64,000 nt of DNA from Theobroma cacao (lineage: Eukaryota; Streptophyta; Magnoliopsida; Malvales; Malvaceae): positions 10,176,284 to 10,240,283 of the forward strand of contig NC_030856.1 in assembly GCF_000208745.1 (NCBI RefSeq). Reading direction: 5' to 3'. The notes below the pieces were generated by a model. It saw only the letters and a list, made by a program, of their open reading frames with translations. It was not told the origin of the DNA and did not search any database. Positions 1 to 10,810 of the stretch are shown here, piece after piece. Both the position numbers and the translations under genes were made by a program. The stretch's first letter is position 1, and each line of letters starts with the position of its first letter.

Positions 1-199
1 AAAATACCTTATTATGTCTCACTTAACTTCCAAATCGCCTTTTATCTCACAAATTCTCCTCCGATAAAATTATTATTATTTTATTATTATTTTCTCATTT
101 GCGAAATATTTTATCCTAAACTACTCCTTTCGTCTTTTATCACTTCTAAACATTTTAATTGACCTCAATTTGCATTCGATCAACTTTATTTATCACCAT

Positions 200-1680
200 A
201 TCAAAGTATGGGGTATTTCATTGTATGACCCCAAGCTCTTGGATTTGTTACGTATAATTTTATGGCTCTTATTGTGTAAAACCTTCTAAGTCTAGGTGTT
301 CATTTGGCTCATCAAGTGAAATAGGTGAATTGATTTATGCATGCTGATGTGCCTTTTCTGTATTTGGATCATTGATTTCCTTACCTATCTTGACAAAAAG
401 AAATATTTCTTCTTAAAACTGTACATCTCCATAAACATATATCTTCTTGCTTTCAAGGTCATATATGCGATACCCTTTTTGTGCCGAGAAGTACCCAACA
501 AAGACACTCGATCGACTATGAGGAGCAAACTTATCTTGTGGTTTGTTAATATGCTTGAAACAAAGACATATAAATGTTTAAAGATGGTCATATGATGGAG
601 ATTTCCCAAACAATTTCTTATATAGAGTCTAGTTTTCTATGACTAAAAGTGGCATGTGGTTGATCAGATAAGTCTCTGTGAGTACACATTCACCCCAAAA
701 GGTGATGGAAAGATTGGCTTGGAATAGAAGTGCACATGCTACTTCTAAAAGATGGCGATGCTTTTGTTCTACCACTCTATTTTGTTAAGGTGTGTTCGTG
801 CAGCTAGTATTTTCTCCATCCCATACGCAAAATAGTGATTCTCCAAATCCTCATGATCAAACTCCAATCCGTTATCTATTCACAATATCTTGACTTGTGC
901 ATTGAATTGTGTTTTAACTCACTAGAAGAAATAGAGTATGAGACTTTTTGTTTCCGATTTATGTTTCATAAGAAAAACTCATGTTGCTCAACTGTAATCA
1001 TTAACAATTAATAGAAAATAACGTGATCTCGAAAAAGATGCAATGTGGTAAAGACCTCAAATATCATAGTGAATTAGATCAAAAGCTTGTAAACTTTTAT
1101 TCTTACGACTCGAAAAATTGCAACCTAGTTTGTTTTGCTCTACGACAAACATCACAAAGAAAATTATCCTTCTTATTATTAATGACAACTAAGTTTGGAA
1201 CCATTGAGAGGCGATATAATGGAATATGCCCTAATCGATGATGCCATAGAGTCACAATGTCTTTGCCTTTAGTCAAAAATACTTTGCTTGTCCTTGTTGG
1301 CTCCAAATAATACAATTTGTTTCACACTCTACCCACTTCAATCGACTTCCTCAAGAGTAAGTCTTGTATTATGCAAAAATCAAATCAAAAAATTAGGAGA
1401 CAATTCAAGCCACAAGTTATCTTGCTTACATATAATAAGTTAAATAAAACTTAGGTAATCTAATAACTCGTTCTAAAGTCAAGCTTGGTCTAAGATTTAA
1501 TTGATGCAAAACATGTACTCGTACAGTGTCACCATTTGAAATTTGAACTGATGGAATTTTAGAATTTTTAATCATATTAGATAGATTGTTAGTTTGATGG
1601 GTGATAAGGTCTGTGGCCCTAATATCAATTGCCCATGAGTCGTCCTTTTTTTTCAGAAAAATTAGCATTGGAAGCCATGT
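200..1680 (-). mobile_element. Ty1/copia retrotransposon remnant (protease to integrase/RT), inactive
   Basis: Read on the minus strand, pieces follow the copia order. A protease-like stretch at 1668-1426 reads WAIDIRATDLITHQ, which resembles the copia protease active-site region, but the catalytic D-S-G is replaced by D-I-R. At 1315-1103 is a GAG-pre-integrase segment with LWHHRLGHIPLYRLSM and CDVCRRAKQ, the His and Cys residues of the integrase zinc finger. From about 1000 to 600 the frame is broken but still recalls integrase core (LLIVNDYS, IDNGLEFDHED), and 609-385 resembles the sequence after the core (ISLLLIVDRVSLLGTSRHKKGIAYM). Several stops and frameshifts separate the pieces. No LTRs were recognised. 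It is a dead fragment; its exact limits are uncertain. Confidence 0.75.
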
Positions 1681-3466
1681 TTGCTATTAACCTAGTAATA
1701 GAGTTGGTTGGATAAGCCATTTGTACAAAAAATCCATTAACTGTTGCATTTAGGCCTGGGTCAATTTAGGAATCAAAGAAGAATTTTTTAACCCAATGGA
1801 AGACAAACATGCAAGCCCAATAGAAGAAGAAGTTGTTGGCTTGGTGTGAACACCATTCGATCCTACTATAAAAGCACGAGTTTATCCCCAACATCCCTAT
1901 TATTAGTTGCTCACGCAAGTGCACGTATCATTAACAAGTAATATAGTGATGAAGTAAAGTATCATTCCCACAAAATTATTTTAATTCCTACTATTAACTA
2001 CTAAAATTAACACATCCTAATTTTATTCAAACAACCAAATTTATATTATTAAAAGGCAAAATTAAATCTAATAAATTAAAACTAAAACTAATCTAAAATT
2101 AAGCAGTAAATTTGTTCTAAACAAAAACTCAATAAATTACCAGACCTAAGATTATGATATCCATCAATACTTCATCTGGATATTGTCTATCTTTCTTAAC
2201 TTAGTTTAATGGATTAAGTCACTAACCTAGAGTCCTAATTTATTTACAAGTCTTTATCGAGTTTCTCATAAAAATATTTCTCTCAATTAATTTACTCTGT
2301 GCCTATGCAAATTCAATTCAAGAAAAATTCATTAAGTTCGTGCTCTAATCCTGACTATATATAGCTTATAGGTGTATGTCTATCTTATATGCAAATCAAA
2401 CCATCTAATCAACTAAGTGCATTCGATCATACACTATTCCATTCAAGGTTTACCTAAATCTCTTTCGTCAAGGTTTAACCTAGGTTTCCAATTCAATCTA
2501 ATTGGTAATAAAGCAATTATAAGCATTAAGAACATAATAAAATAAACAACTTAAAACAAACAAGCATAGGCTAAAGAGAGATAAATAAATCAGACTGTGT
2601 ATTGAGTTCAATCATAATCTTAGTTTAATAATTTAGTTCCCCATCAAGTCATTCATTATCATCAAATTAAGTTTAAGCATTTAGATTAAACTAAGAAAAA
2701 AAATTAAGAGAATAACAAAAGGATGATAGAATCTAAGAATTTATAATCTTGATCTTCCAAATCTTCTTGAATTATTCAAATTCTTTTCAGCTTCAATGAC
2801 CTTACGACTTGATTCTCAACTGTCAATCTAGTGTTTCATTTCTCTAAAAGTCCTCTAAAAGGTTGCATTTATAGGGTTTTGAAGTTAGGCCAGGTTAGGT
2901 GAAGAAAGGAGTCAATTCCAACTAGGATTTCCATATCAAAGTACATGAGCTGCGGCCTCGACCCATTAATTGGCAGAAATCGTAATTACTTTAGGATTAC
3001 TGTAGTACTTTAACTTTGACATAATTTTTGACTATCTTGCAAGCTAAAGTGGGTGAAATGGTAAACATAAAAGATGTAGTTTTGTTTCTTATCTTTTCAA
3101 TGGTCTAAAAATTATATCATTTAGAGCTTTGTAGAGAGAGTTATGGTCAAAATGTCAAAATATGTGCAATAGTTAAATGCTAATTGAAAACTAGTTAGGA
3201 AGAATTAGTAACGTTTGATTTTGGAAATAGCATTTGGGCTTATATTCATGTAAATTGGGTTGGTTGTGATGCTATTGTGTGTGATAGGTTCTAACGAGAC
3301 CACATTTTCACTTGGAGCATTAGTTCAAGTTTGGAGTCGATAAAAAAAAAATCAACAAAGACAAGTGAGTGAATTTGCATTTAAATTGTTTTGGACAAAT
3401 GCATATATGTTTGAATGAAGTACTTGAATATTCTTGGTTGACTCTTTTAAAAATATGCGTGAGATC
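1681..3466. other. AT-rich intergenic sequence, probably old LTR-element DNA
   Basis: No supportable coding sequence. The stretch from about 1905 to 3000 (starting near gctcacgcaagtgcacgtat and ending near a GC-richer piece around 2950) has the look of the non-coding end of an LTR retrotransposon as seen in many plant genomes. That is an impression from memory of similar sequences, not proven here. No partner copy was found inside the window. Confidence 0.3.
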
Positions 3467-3690
3467 ATGTGTCTCCTATGCGATAGGAGACTAGAAGCTC
3501 TTGATTGTTAATTAATTAAAAATGGTTAGTTGATTTCTTGTTATTAGAGTTAGGGTTTTGAGGCGTCTTAGTTATGGAGGCCAAAGATAAGGGAAGTGTG
3601 TGCGTAAACACCTAGATTTTTTATTTCTGTATATATATGTATTTATGCATGTATATATATGTAAAGGCAACCATATCTTAAAGGTATGCA
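3467..3690 (+). repeat. 224-bp dispersed repeat, copy 1 (copy 2 in NRPB8 intron 2)
   Basis: Almost the same sequence occurs at 13397-13621 in direct orientation, with only scattered substitutions and a one-base length difference. The repeat begins with a near-perfect palindrome (gtctcctatgcgataggaga) and contains an alternating TA/TG stretch (tatatatatgtatttatgcatg). It has no ORF. Sharing between intergenic DNA and an intron suggests a short transposon or part of one, but no target duplication was found. Confidence 0.8.
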
Positions 3691-4970
3691 TGATTGGCTC
3701 GGGTTTTTGCTCCTTGTTGTGTTCGTGGGATTGCTTCGAAAAGTGCCATTGTGATTATGAAATTACTTGGCAAAGTAACTTTCTAAACAATAATTTATTT
3801 TGCGCTTTTATGTGTTAAATATCACCAAGGTGATTCATGTGTGGAGGCATGTTTTTGTTGTTTAGTTATAAAGTTTTAATTTTCTTTCCCCTGCGTATTT
3901 TGAGCATGCCATCCATAGCTAACCCATCACTTGATGTGCACAGCATTCCCATGTGAGGCTATTTAAGGAGCGTTTGTTGTGTTCGTGGCCTCTTGGGGTG
4001 TAGGCTGAGTGCACGTGGCCCATTAGTGCAGGACTCCTGTGTTTGTGCCATTCATACTTTCCTTCGATGCAAAGCCTCTGTGCACGTCTTCTGGGAGTGT
4101 CATAGGTGTGCGTTCCAAGTATATGCGATTATGTTGCATGTAGCCCCCTATCATGAGGCTATGATGTGTGCAATCTATTATCATGCGGCTTGTGTTTATG
4201 CGCTATTCTGGCATGCAGGCTCTTGGTGTTCGCGACTTATGCATGCCCCTTACGTATGTGCAACATTCAGTTGTGTAGTCTTCTGAAGCTCTTACTGCTC
4301 GTGGATGGTCTTGGTGTGTTGGGTTAAAGTGCCAAGCTTGTTGATCTATGTTGCTTTGCAAGGCCTGTTTAAGTTGCTTGCTAGTGTGGCTCGATTTTGC
4401 AAGTGTGCAAAGTGTCAAGAAATTCCCAGTCCATGGTAGTCTAATGCTGGTTGTCAATGACCCCTTAGGTTATGTTACCCCAAGGTTGATATGTGCCTTG
4501 ATGGCATGTGCGGCACAAGTGTGTTGTTGGTTCGAGCCCTCTATCGAGCTGGACTAGCTGTGGGATCATAGACCATGACATTCTCACTCACCTGATTTAG
4601 GCAATACCCTCATTGCCTCGTGGTCTCTCTCCACCACAAGTCTTCTTCGGTGTCTCCACTAGTTTCATGGGTTCGTATGAAGCAGCTTTTCGTTAGTTGT
4701 CTTAAGAATAATTTCAACTCTGGATGAGTCCGTTGTAGTAATACAATGGATCACTTCAATTCATACACTCGGGGTGCAATTCCTTGAGTAAATGGCTCTT
4801 CTAAATTAAGTTGTATTTTGTTTGCAGTACCCATATAAGAAGCACCTACTTGTAACTCCTTAGAAAGTGAGTTGATGAATCATGATTTTATTACCGTGTT
4901 ACATAAGATCCAAGATTGAAAATCTCTGGTATTGGCACCGGGCTTTTTTTTTAAATAAAATGTCTCAAAA
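3691..4970. other. Intergenic, no gene recognised; less AT-rich than neighbours
   Basis: Between about 3900 and 4600 base composition is noticeably less AT-biased, and tgc/gtg-rich phrases such as catgaggct, catgcggct and catgcaggc recur, which hints at degenerate repeats. Open frames on both strands here show no family resemblance. The stretch may be retrotransposon LTR or leader sequence. Nothing firmer can be said. Confidence 0.3.
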
Positions 4971-5091
4971 GAGAATGGAATCATGAAAACTTTATTCAAA
5001 GAGAATGGAATCAGGGAAACCCTGTTCATAGAGGATGAAATTAGGAAAACCTTATTTATGGAGAATGGAATTTGAAAACCTTGTTCAATTT
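4971..5091. repeat. 30-bp minisatellite, four units
   Basis: Units start at 4971, 5001, 5031 and 5061, exactly 30 bp apart, each based on gagaatggaatcaggaaaac followed by a cttattca-like tail. Because 30 is a multiple of three the minus strand stays open and gives a repeating ten-residue peptide (IPFSINKVFL type), which I regard as a by-product of the repeat and not a protein. Confidence 0.85.
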
Positions 5092-5194
5092 TATAAAGAA
5101 ATATAAATGGACTATTTATAGACATAGCCCATCCTAAAACTATTTGTAATACAAGTAAATTAAATAATGAAGTATTTTAATTCTAGACTTTATT

Positions 5195-8110
5195 TGTCAC
5201 GACCCGGAACTCTCATCGAGCCCGTGACAACCGTCGCGACGTCTCGATAGACATTCATTATTCGGAATGTCAATCGAAACCTCGCAAGGCTTAACATAAG
5301 TTTTTCTCGCTTCCCCCGTGAGTATTAGTTACTAAAATCATGTTTTGAGAGATTATAAACTATTTCATATTCAAAACAATAGAAAAATAAAATTTTCCTC
5401 ACAGGGGCATTTTGATCATTTTTCCTCTAAGGTCTCGAAATCCGTTAAAATATAGTAAACGAGTACAAAACACGTAATTCATAGTAAAAAATAAGTTTAA
5501 ACATCTAAAAATCTTCATTTAAAAGGAAATTATGATTATTTGAATATAATAAAAATATTTAATAAAATATTCTATTTTCTTATAAAACAATATTTATAGA
5601 GTTACCGATAAATAATTTTTGGTAGTGTAAAAGCAGAATAAATTCATACATACTGTAATACAGTAAGCCAAAGTATTTAATTTAATTTACAATAACAAGT
5701 GAGCCACTGAATGAACAAAAGTAAAGAGGACTGTGAATCTACAGTTTGGAAAATGCAAGTCTAAAGGTAGTCCTCGATGAGATCAGCTATCTACAGTTTA
5801 TTCTGAGCTTGAAATGGAGGGAAATGAGGGTGGTGAGATTATAAAATCTTAGTGAGTAAACAAACATCATTCAAAATATCTAAAGACGAGTAAAAGGAGA
5901 CGATTAAAATATTTCATCACAATATGTATTTCATAATATAAATATTCATTTCGTTTAAATAGTCAACATGACTTATGAGTATCTTAAAAGCTTGGCTCCT
6001 ACCAAAATCATTCTCGGGGATACCTTGGCCGAGGTATCCAACCGAGTCCGCCAAGGCTCTTAAAAACTTCGTATACACGAAAACATATTTCTAGTTTGAA
6101 AAACACAGCCGTTCCTTGGCGTTAGCGGAGTTCATCGTCACGAGGTGGTTCAGCGTGATGTGGACTCTAATCATACCTCAAGAGATACCCTACACGCCTC
6201 TTCGACCGATGTACATATATATATATCCGGATTCCGTGCCCCTCTAATAGGCTGGTCCACAGAATCCGCCCACTGCAGCAAGCTAAACCCACCATACAAT
6301 AAAATTTTGACAACATGACAAGGCTAATATAATACTACCCAGCCTACAAGGGTAAAATAAAACAATTCATACAATTCATAAAACATAGCCCAACCAGTCA
6401 TGCCAACACAATAACGATATAACATAAGCCATCAATTTCCAATCATAAATTTACAACATACTAGTAGTCTTCAATTACTTTATTTTCAAAATCGTTATTT
6501 CGTTTCAAGACAATTCATAAAGTCTTTTCATTTAAACACATTTTGTTTACAAAACATAAAAATTTACCATTTGAACTCATTTTCATAAAATTCACCAAAA
6601 CCGAATAAAAACATACTTTAGATAATTAAAATGATGATAAGATTACTCACAATGTCTAAAGTGGGGATTTTTGAAATACTCAGATTACTGGTCTTCGGGT
6701 GCAATTCCCTTGCCTTTATCGGAGGACTCACCACCTTGACATAGTACAAAATCGAGAAACTTACTACATTGGTACTAAATCAAAATTAAACTAATTTAGG
6801 CTACTAATGCATGATATGGAATGCAAAATGTCCGAATAGCCGTTTAAATACGGTATTCGACCTAGTTCGCAACATTATCGGTGTAATTGGCTAAAACCTC
6901 CAATTTAACTCCAAATCGATTTCTTTCACTTTCTACACTCCAATTATACTTAAAATACCTCAATGACTGTGAATATGATTCAATTTATCAGTCCGAACCA
7001 TAAATCGCACATGTCTATACATTAGGTAAAAATTCATATTTTCATACCAAAATTTCTCATTAAATTTCTAGCCTCACCAATCAAATATTACCAAAATATC
7101 ATGAAAGATCATCAATTTCAATCACAATATCCTCCTTAGAAAATTCGACCAATGAAGAACACATAAGGAATGGGTGATTTTCAAGCTTGATTCTTACACT
7201 AAATACCATAAATCATTGAAAACATCCATATAACTTAAAATCCAATCAAACCATCACCAAACTCTCTCTCTCTAGAATTCGGCCTTCATGGGTTTCATCA
7301 TGCCAACTCAATTTTCAGCCATGGAAATAAGAAAATAAAGCATGGGGATGCTAGATCTCAAGCAAAAATTGAAAATTCATACCTTATCTTGCTTGATTCC
7401 TTGAAATTTCCATAATTTTTTTCTTGAAATTCTCTTATCTAGGGTTTGTTCTAGTTTTTCCGTTCTTTCCTTTGTTTTGACCGAATATGGAGAAGAAGAA
7501 TGGGATAAATATGGGTTGATTTTTATAGAAAATAATAAAATATCATTGCTTGACACATGTCACATGCTTATTAGTCTATTTTTTTATACTTTAATAATTA
7601 TGTTTCCATTCTCCGCCACATGATTAGTCAAAGGTCAAAATGAGGATAAGGGAAGACCATGTGCTGAACAAGTGTCCTGATGGTGGAAAATTATTGTTTT
7701 GCCCCTAGGGTGACAAAATGACTATTTTACCCTTATGCTCCAAGAAATATCGAAATTAAAATTTTTCACTTTTCAAACTCAAATTATGTTCTAAATAGTC
7801 AATCTTGATCAATCTTAGTAAAAAATTTCATCCAACACTCACATCTTAACCTCAGGTGGCAAAATGACCATTTTACTCCTAGATCATGAAAATTCCAAAT
7901 TGACTCCAATTCAGCTCTCAAACTCCAAATTATCATTTTAAATCATTCTGGGACTTTAAAATTCTAAATTTCATCTTAAAATATCTCTTTGATCTAGTTC
8001 GAGGCTTAATTCAATTTAGTTGCATCTCTAGGTACACTACCGACTTTTGACAATTTTTCGGGACTCTTCTAGCATTCAAACATGCTATCCATCACATATA
8101 TGTCATGACA
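5195..8110 (+). mobile_element. 2.9-kb LTR-like element with TG...CA ends, copy A
   Basis: The segment begins TGTCACGACCCGGAACTCTC and ends ATGTCATGACA, so its tips are TG and CA and form short inverted repeats (TGTCA/TGACA). It is homologous over its full length, in inverted orientation, to the element at 28204-31214: for example ctcatcgagcccgtgacaac near 5212 matches the reverse complement near 31165-31195, and the phrase about accttgaggt/aaaatgaccattt near 7860 matches the reverse complement near 28470. No coding sequence was recognised. It is either a very long solo LTR or a non-autonomous LTR element. Flanking 5-mers (ttatt and agtat) do not match, so no target duplication is visible for this copy. 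Confidence 0.8.
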
Positions 8111-9568
8111 AGTATTTTATAAGGTCAGGCTTTACATTATTAGAGTACAAGTAAATCACATAAAAGTAAATGTCATAAAAAATTAGGCTTACTTATTGTG
8201 CAAGCAAAGCAATCAACAAGTAAAGAAAATTTAAATATGGAAAGTATTTTAACTATCTTAGAATACTTGGTTGCTACTCTTTTTAGCAACTATCGAACAC
8301 CTTCCATGCGGGTTGTCCTATACACATTGACTATTGATGCACATCTATTTATGCGGACTTTGTGCGTATGACTATGTGGTCTATATTCTAAGTTAAATTT
8401 CTTCTACTATTAATCAAAGACTACAAAGCAATAACCTTTAAATAATCAATTTTGTCAACACCTTTTACGGGTGTAGTAACAATGAACATGTCAAAATCAT
8501 AAGTCAAAACTCTTTTTAATCTTTTTCCTTTTTCTAACAAATTTAATCATGATTATGCTTCTTTTTTCATTTCAATAATAATGAAAAAGCTTGACTCTTC
8601 ACAATAGGTATCCCCCCTTTCTTCCCAAACAAATAAATACATTATTACACAATTAGAGAAACAGAGAAAATGAACAGTTAAAACAAGAGTTGAAAAACAA
8701 TTTGAATTTAAACTTTCAAACCCACCTCAGAAACTAAAAAACCCACTTACTTCAAAATAACTAATATAACCCAATTCATGTCTGTTTATTTATTTAAAAA
8801 AATTTAGGAGAAATCAAGGAAAAAAAAGAGAAACTCACCTAATAAAGGAGAAAAGAAGAGGAAATGAGATCATGGGTCCAATTTGTAAAGAGTTCTTAAA
8901 GACTGGTTGAAAGAGACTTAATTGACATCAACTATCAACCAGTTTGAGTCAAGGAAAAAATCTATAGAGATTGACAGTTTGAATAATAGTCATGAAGAAT
9001 GCCACGAGTATTTAGTATACAAGTTTGTAAAGATTGCTTAAACATGAATATGGTAAAGTAATTTTTATATATATCGAAGAATATTTTAGTGTATTAAGAT
9101 CTTATTTTGAAATGTTACCTAATTTAGATATACTAAATTTCATCTTTATCCTCAATTTTTACTTTTTTTTTATTACTTTTATAAAAACAAAAATACCTTA
9201 GCATCATTTGATTTTTCTTTTCTTTCCCCTTGTTTCTACTTCAAATCTTTTCCATTTGAATGCCTCAAACACACAATTAAATCAAATTAGATATATACAG
9301 AGTTTAAACTATTTTCTCCTTTTTCAATTATAAAAATTATTATCAAATTCTAATTTCCATCCAAAATTATCAATTTGATATGTGATATATAAAGGTGCTT
9401 ATAAATTCGATAGTTTTATTTCAATTTGACTTGTCTATTTTTTATTATTAAATATTATAAATTATTTTAATATATTTAAATAAATTTTAAATTAAATTAC
9501 ATAGAAATATATTATTTATTAATAAAAACAATATCTTTAAACTTGTACCAAGTTGAACTAGGTCTACG
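8111..9568. other. AT-rich intergenic stretch, nothing recognised
   Basis: No ORF with family resemblance, no tandem array and no clear terminal repeats were seen. Poly-A, poly-T and low-complexity AT segments dominate. Confidence 0.4.
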
Positions 9569-10109
9569 TGTCACAGTTCGTAGATCCATGACTAGTCCAA
9601 CCAGTATGGACTTTCGAGCTAGTCCACATGCATGGGTCCATCAACTGTTGCCTTGTAGCCAAGCAAATTATTCTAGGGCAATTAGAATATTTTTCAAAAA
9701 CAAAGTTTTTCTCGTTGATTACTTGCTCATCAAGGAGGAATAGTTTTAAGACTTTACTTTTCTTGTACCTCAAGAAAGTTTAAGTTAGATACTTCCATAT
9801 GTATTTTTACTTGCACATCAAGTTTACGTCAAGTAGGCTATTATAAATAGCACTCTTAGAAGTTATTGTAAGGCAATCAAATTAAGTTTGCCGAATTAAA
9901 TATTTACTTTGTACTTAGATCTTAGGTACTTTGTTTTTCTCTTATTGAAGCAATAATACTTATTCATTCTTCCATATCTCTTTCTTCATACTTCTTTGTT
10001 TCACGTTTCCATGTCGTTCTTCAAGGAACCTCGTTTAGGCTTGTTTAGTCTCTCAAACACGAGACTATAATGCTATATGAAACTTGGCTAAAATTCCAAA
10101 CCTGTGACA
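9569..10109 (+). mobile_element. Solo LTR of 541 bp upstream of NRPB8
   Basis: The segment starts TGTCACAG and ends CTGTGACA, a perfect 8-bp terminal inverted repeat with TG...CA tips. The flanking pentamers are ctacg (9564-9568) and ctaca (10110-10114), a 4-of-5 match expected for an aged 5-bp target duplication. Inside, ctattataaatagcac near 9838 looks like an LTR TATA box, followed by a T-rich leader. No internal retroelement sequence adjoins either side, so it is best read as a solo LTR left after LTR-LTR recombination. It ends about 700 bp before the NRPB8 start codon and could influence that promoter; this is inference. Confidence 0.65.
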
Positions 10110-10559
10110 CTACATATTTGGATATGTTATTCAACTCTTAAACACCTTTATACCTAAGATATTGTTCGATAAATTTATCGACTTATTATATTTTATATAC
10201 AAAATTAATGAAATAAATTAAATAGACTTGAACTTAAAAAATTTCAACACTTTTTTATTGCCATGGAGGCAAGACATTTGCTTCATGATGTTTAATACTA
10301 GTAAGTTACAACTTTTGAAATTTTATTTTCCTTTAAAATTAATTTAAATAATAAAAATTATTTATTTATCCTTTATCGATATAGTAGTTATGCATAGTCC
10401 GATTGAAAAAAAATCAACTTCAAAATATTTTTTGACATTGATAATGGAATTATTTTAAATTTTATAAACAGATTTAGAGGGTTAGTCCATTTAAATATAT
10501 TTTAAAATATAATAAATGATTTTAATACTTTAAAAAAATTAGAAAAATAAAATCCTATA

Positions 10560-10810
10560 AAATGGGTCAATATCTGTTGAATCTCTGTGATGCAGCCCAA
10601 GTTATGAGTTATCAATTGCGTCTACCGAGTCCAAATGCTTACCCTTCGGCCCTTCCAAACCCTGCCGAACTTACCCTTCCCTCCCCTTTAAAAGCCGTCC
10701 TAACCCGTCTCTCTGCCGAGCCGCTCATCTTTCTTTTCTGTTTTTGTTGTGTTTGAGATACTTTTGTACTGTGTTTAGTGTTTAGTGTTGAAGGTAAAAA
10801 TCTGCAGAAT
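10560..10810 (+). promoter_or_regulatory. Putative promoter and 5' UTR of NRPB8
   Basis: Base composition changes abruptly from AT-rich to C-rich at about 10580-10730 (ccttccctccc, cgtctctctgccgag), as is usual around plant housekeeping transcription starts with pyrimidine patches. A weak TATA-like ctttaaaag lies near 10685. The T-rich stretch at 10728-10790 probably belongs to the 5' UTR. No experimentally defined start can be inferred. Confidence 0.4.

Noticed and set aside
3993..4457. Overlapping frames in a less AT-rich stretch
   Set aside because: Cys/His-rich translations come from tgc/cat-rich sequence; the spacing does not fit a zinc-finger family and the opposite strand is open as well.
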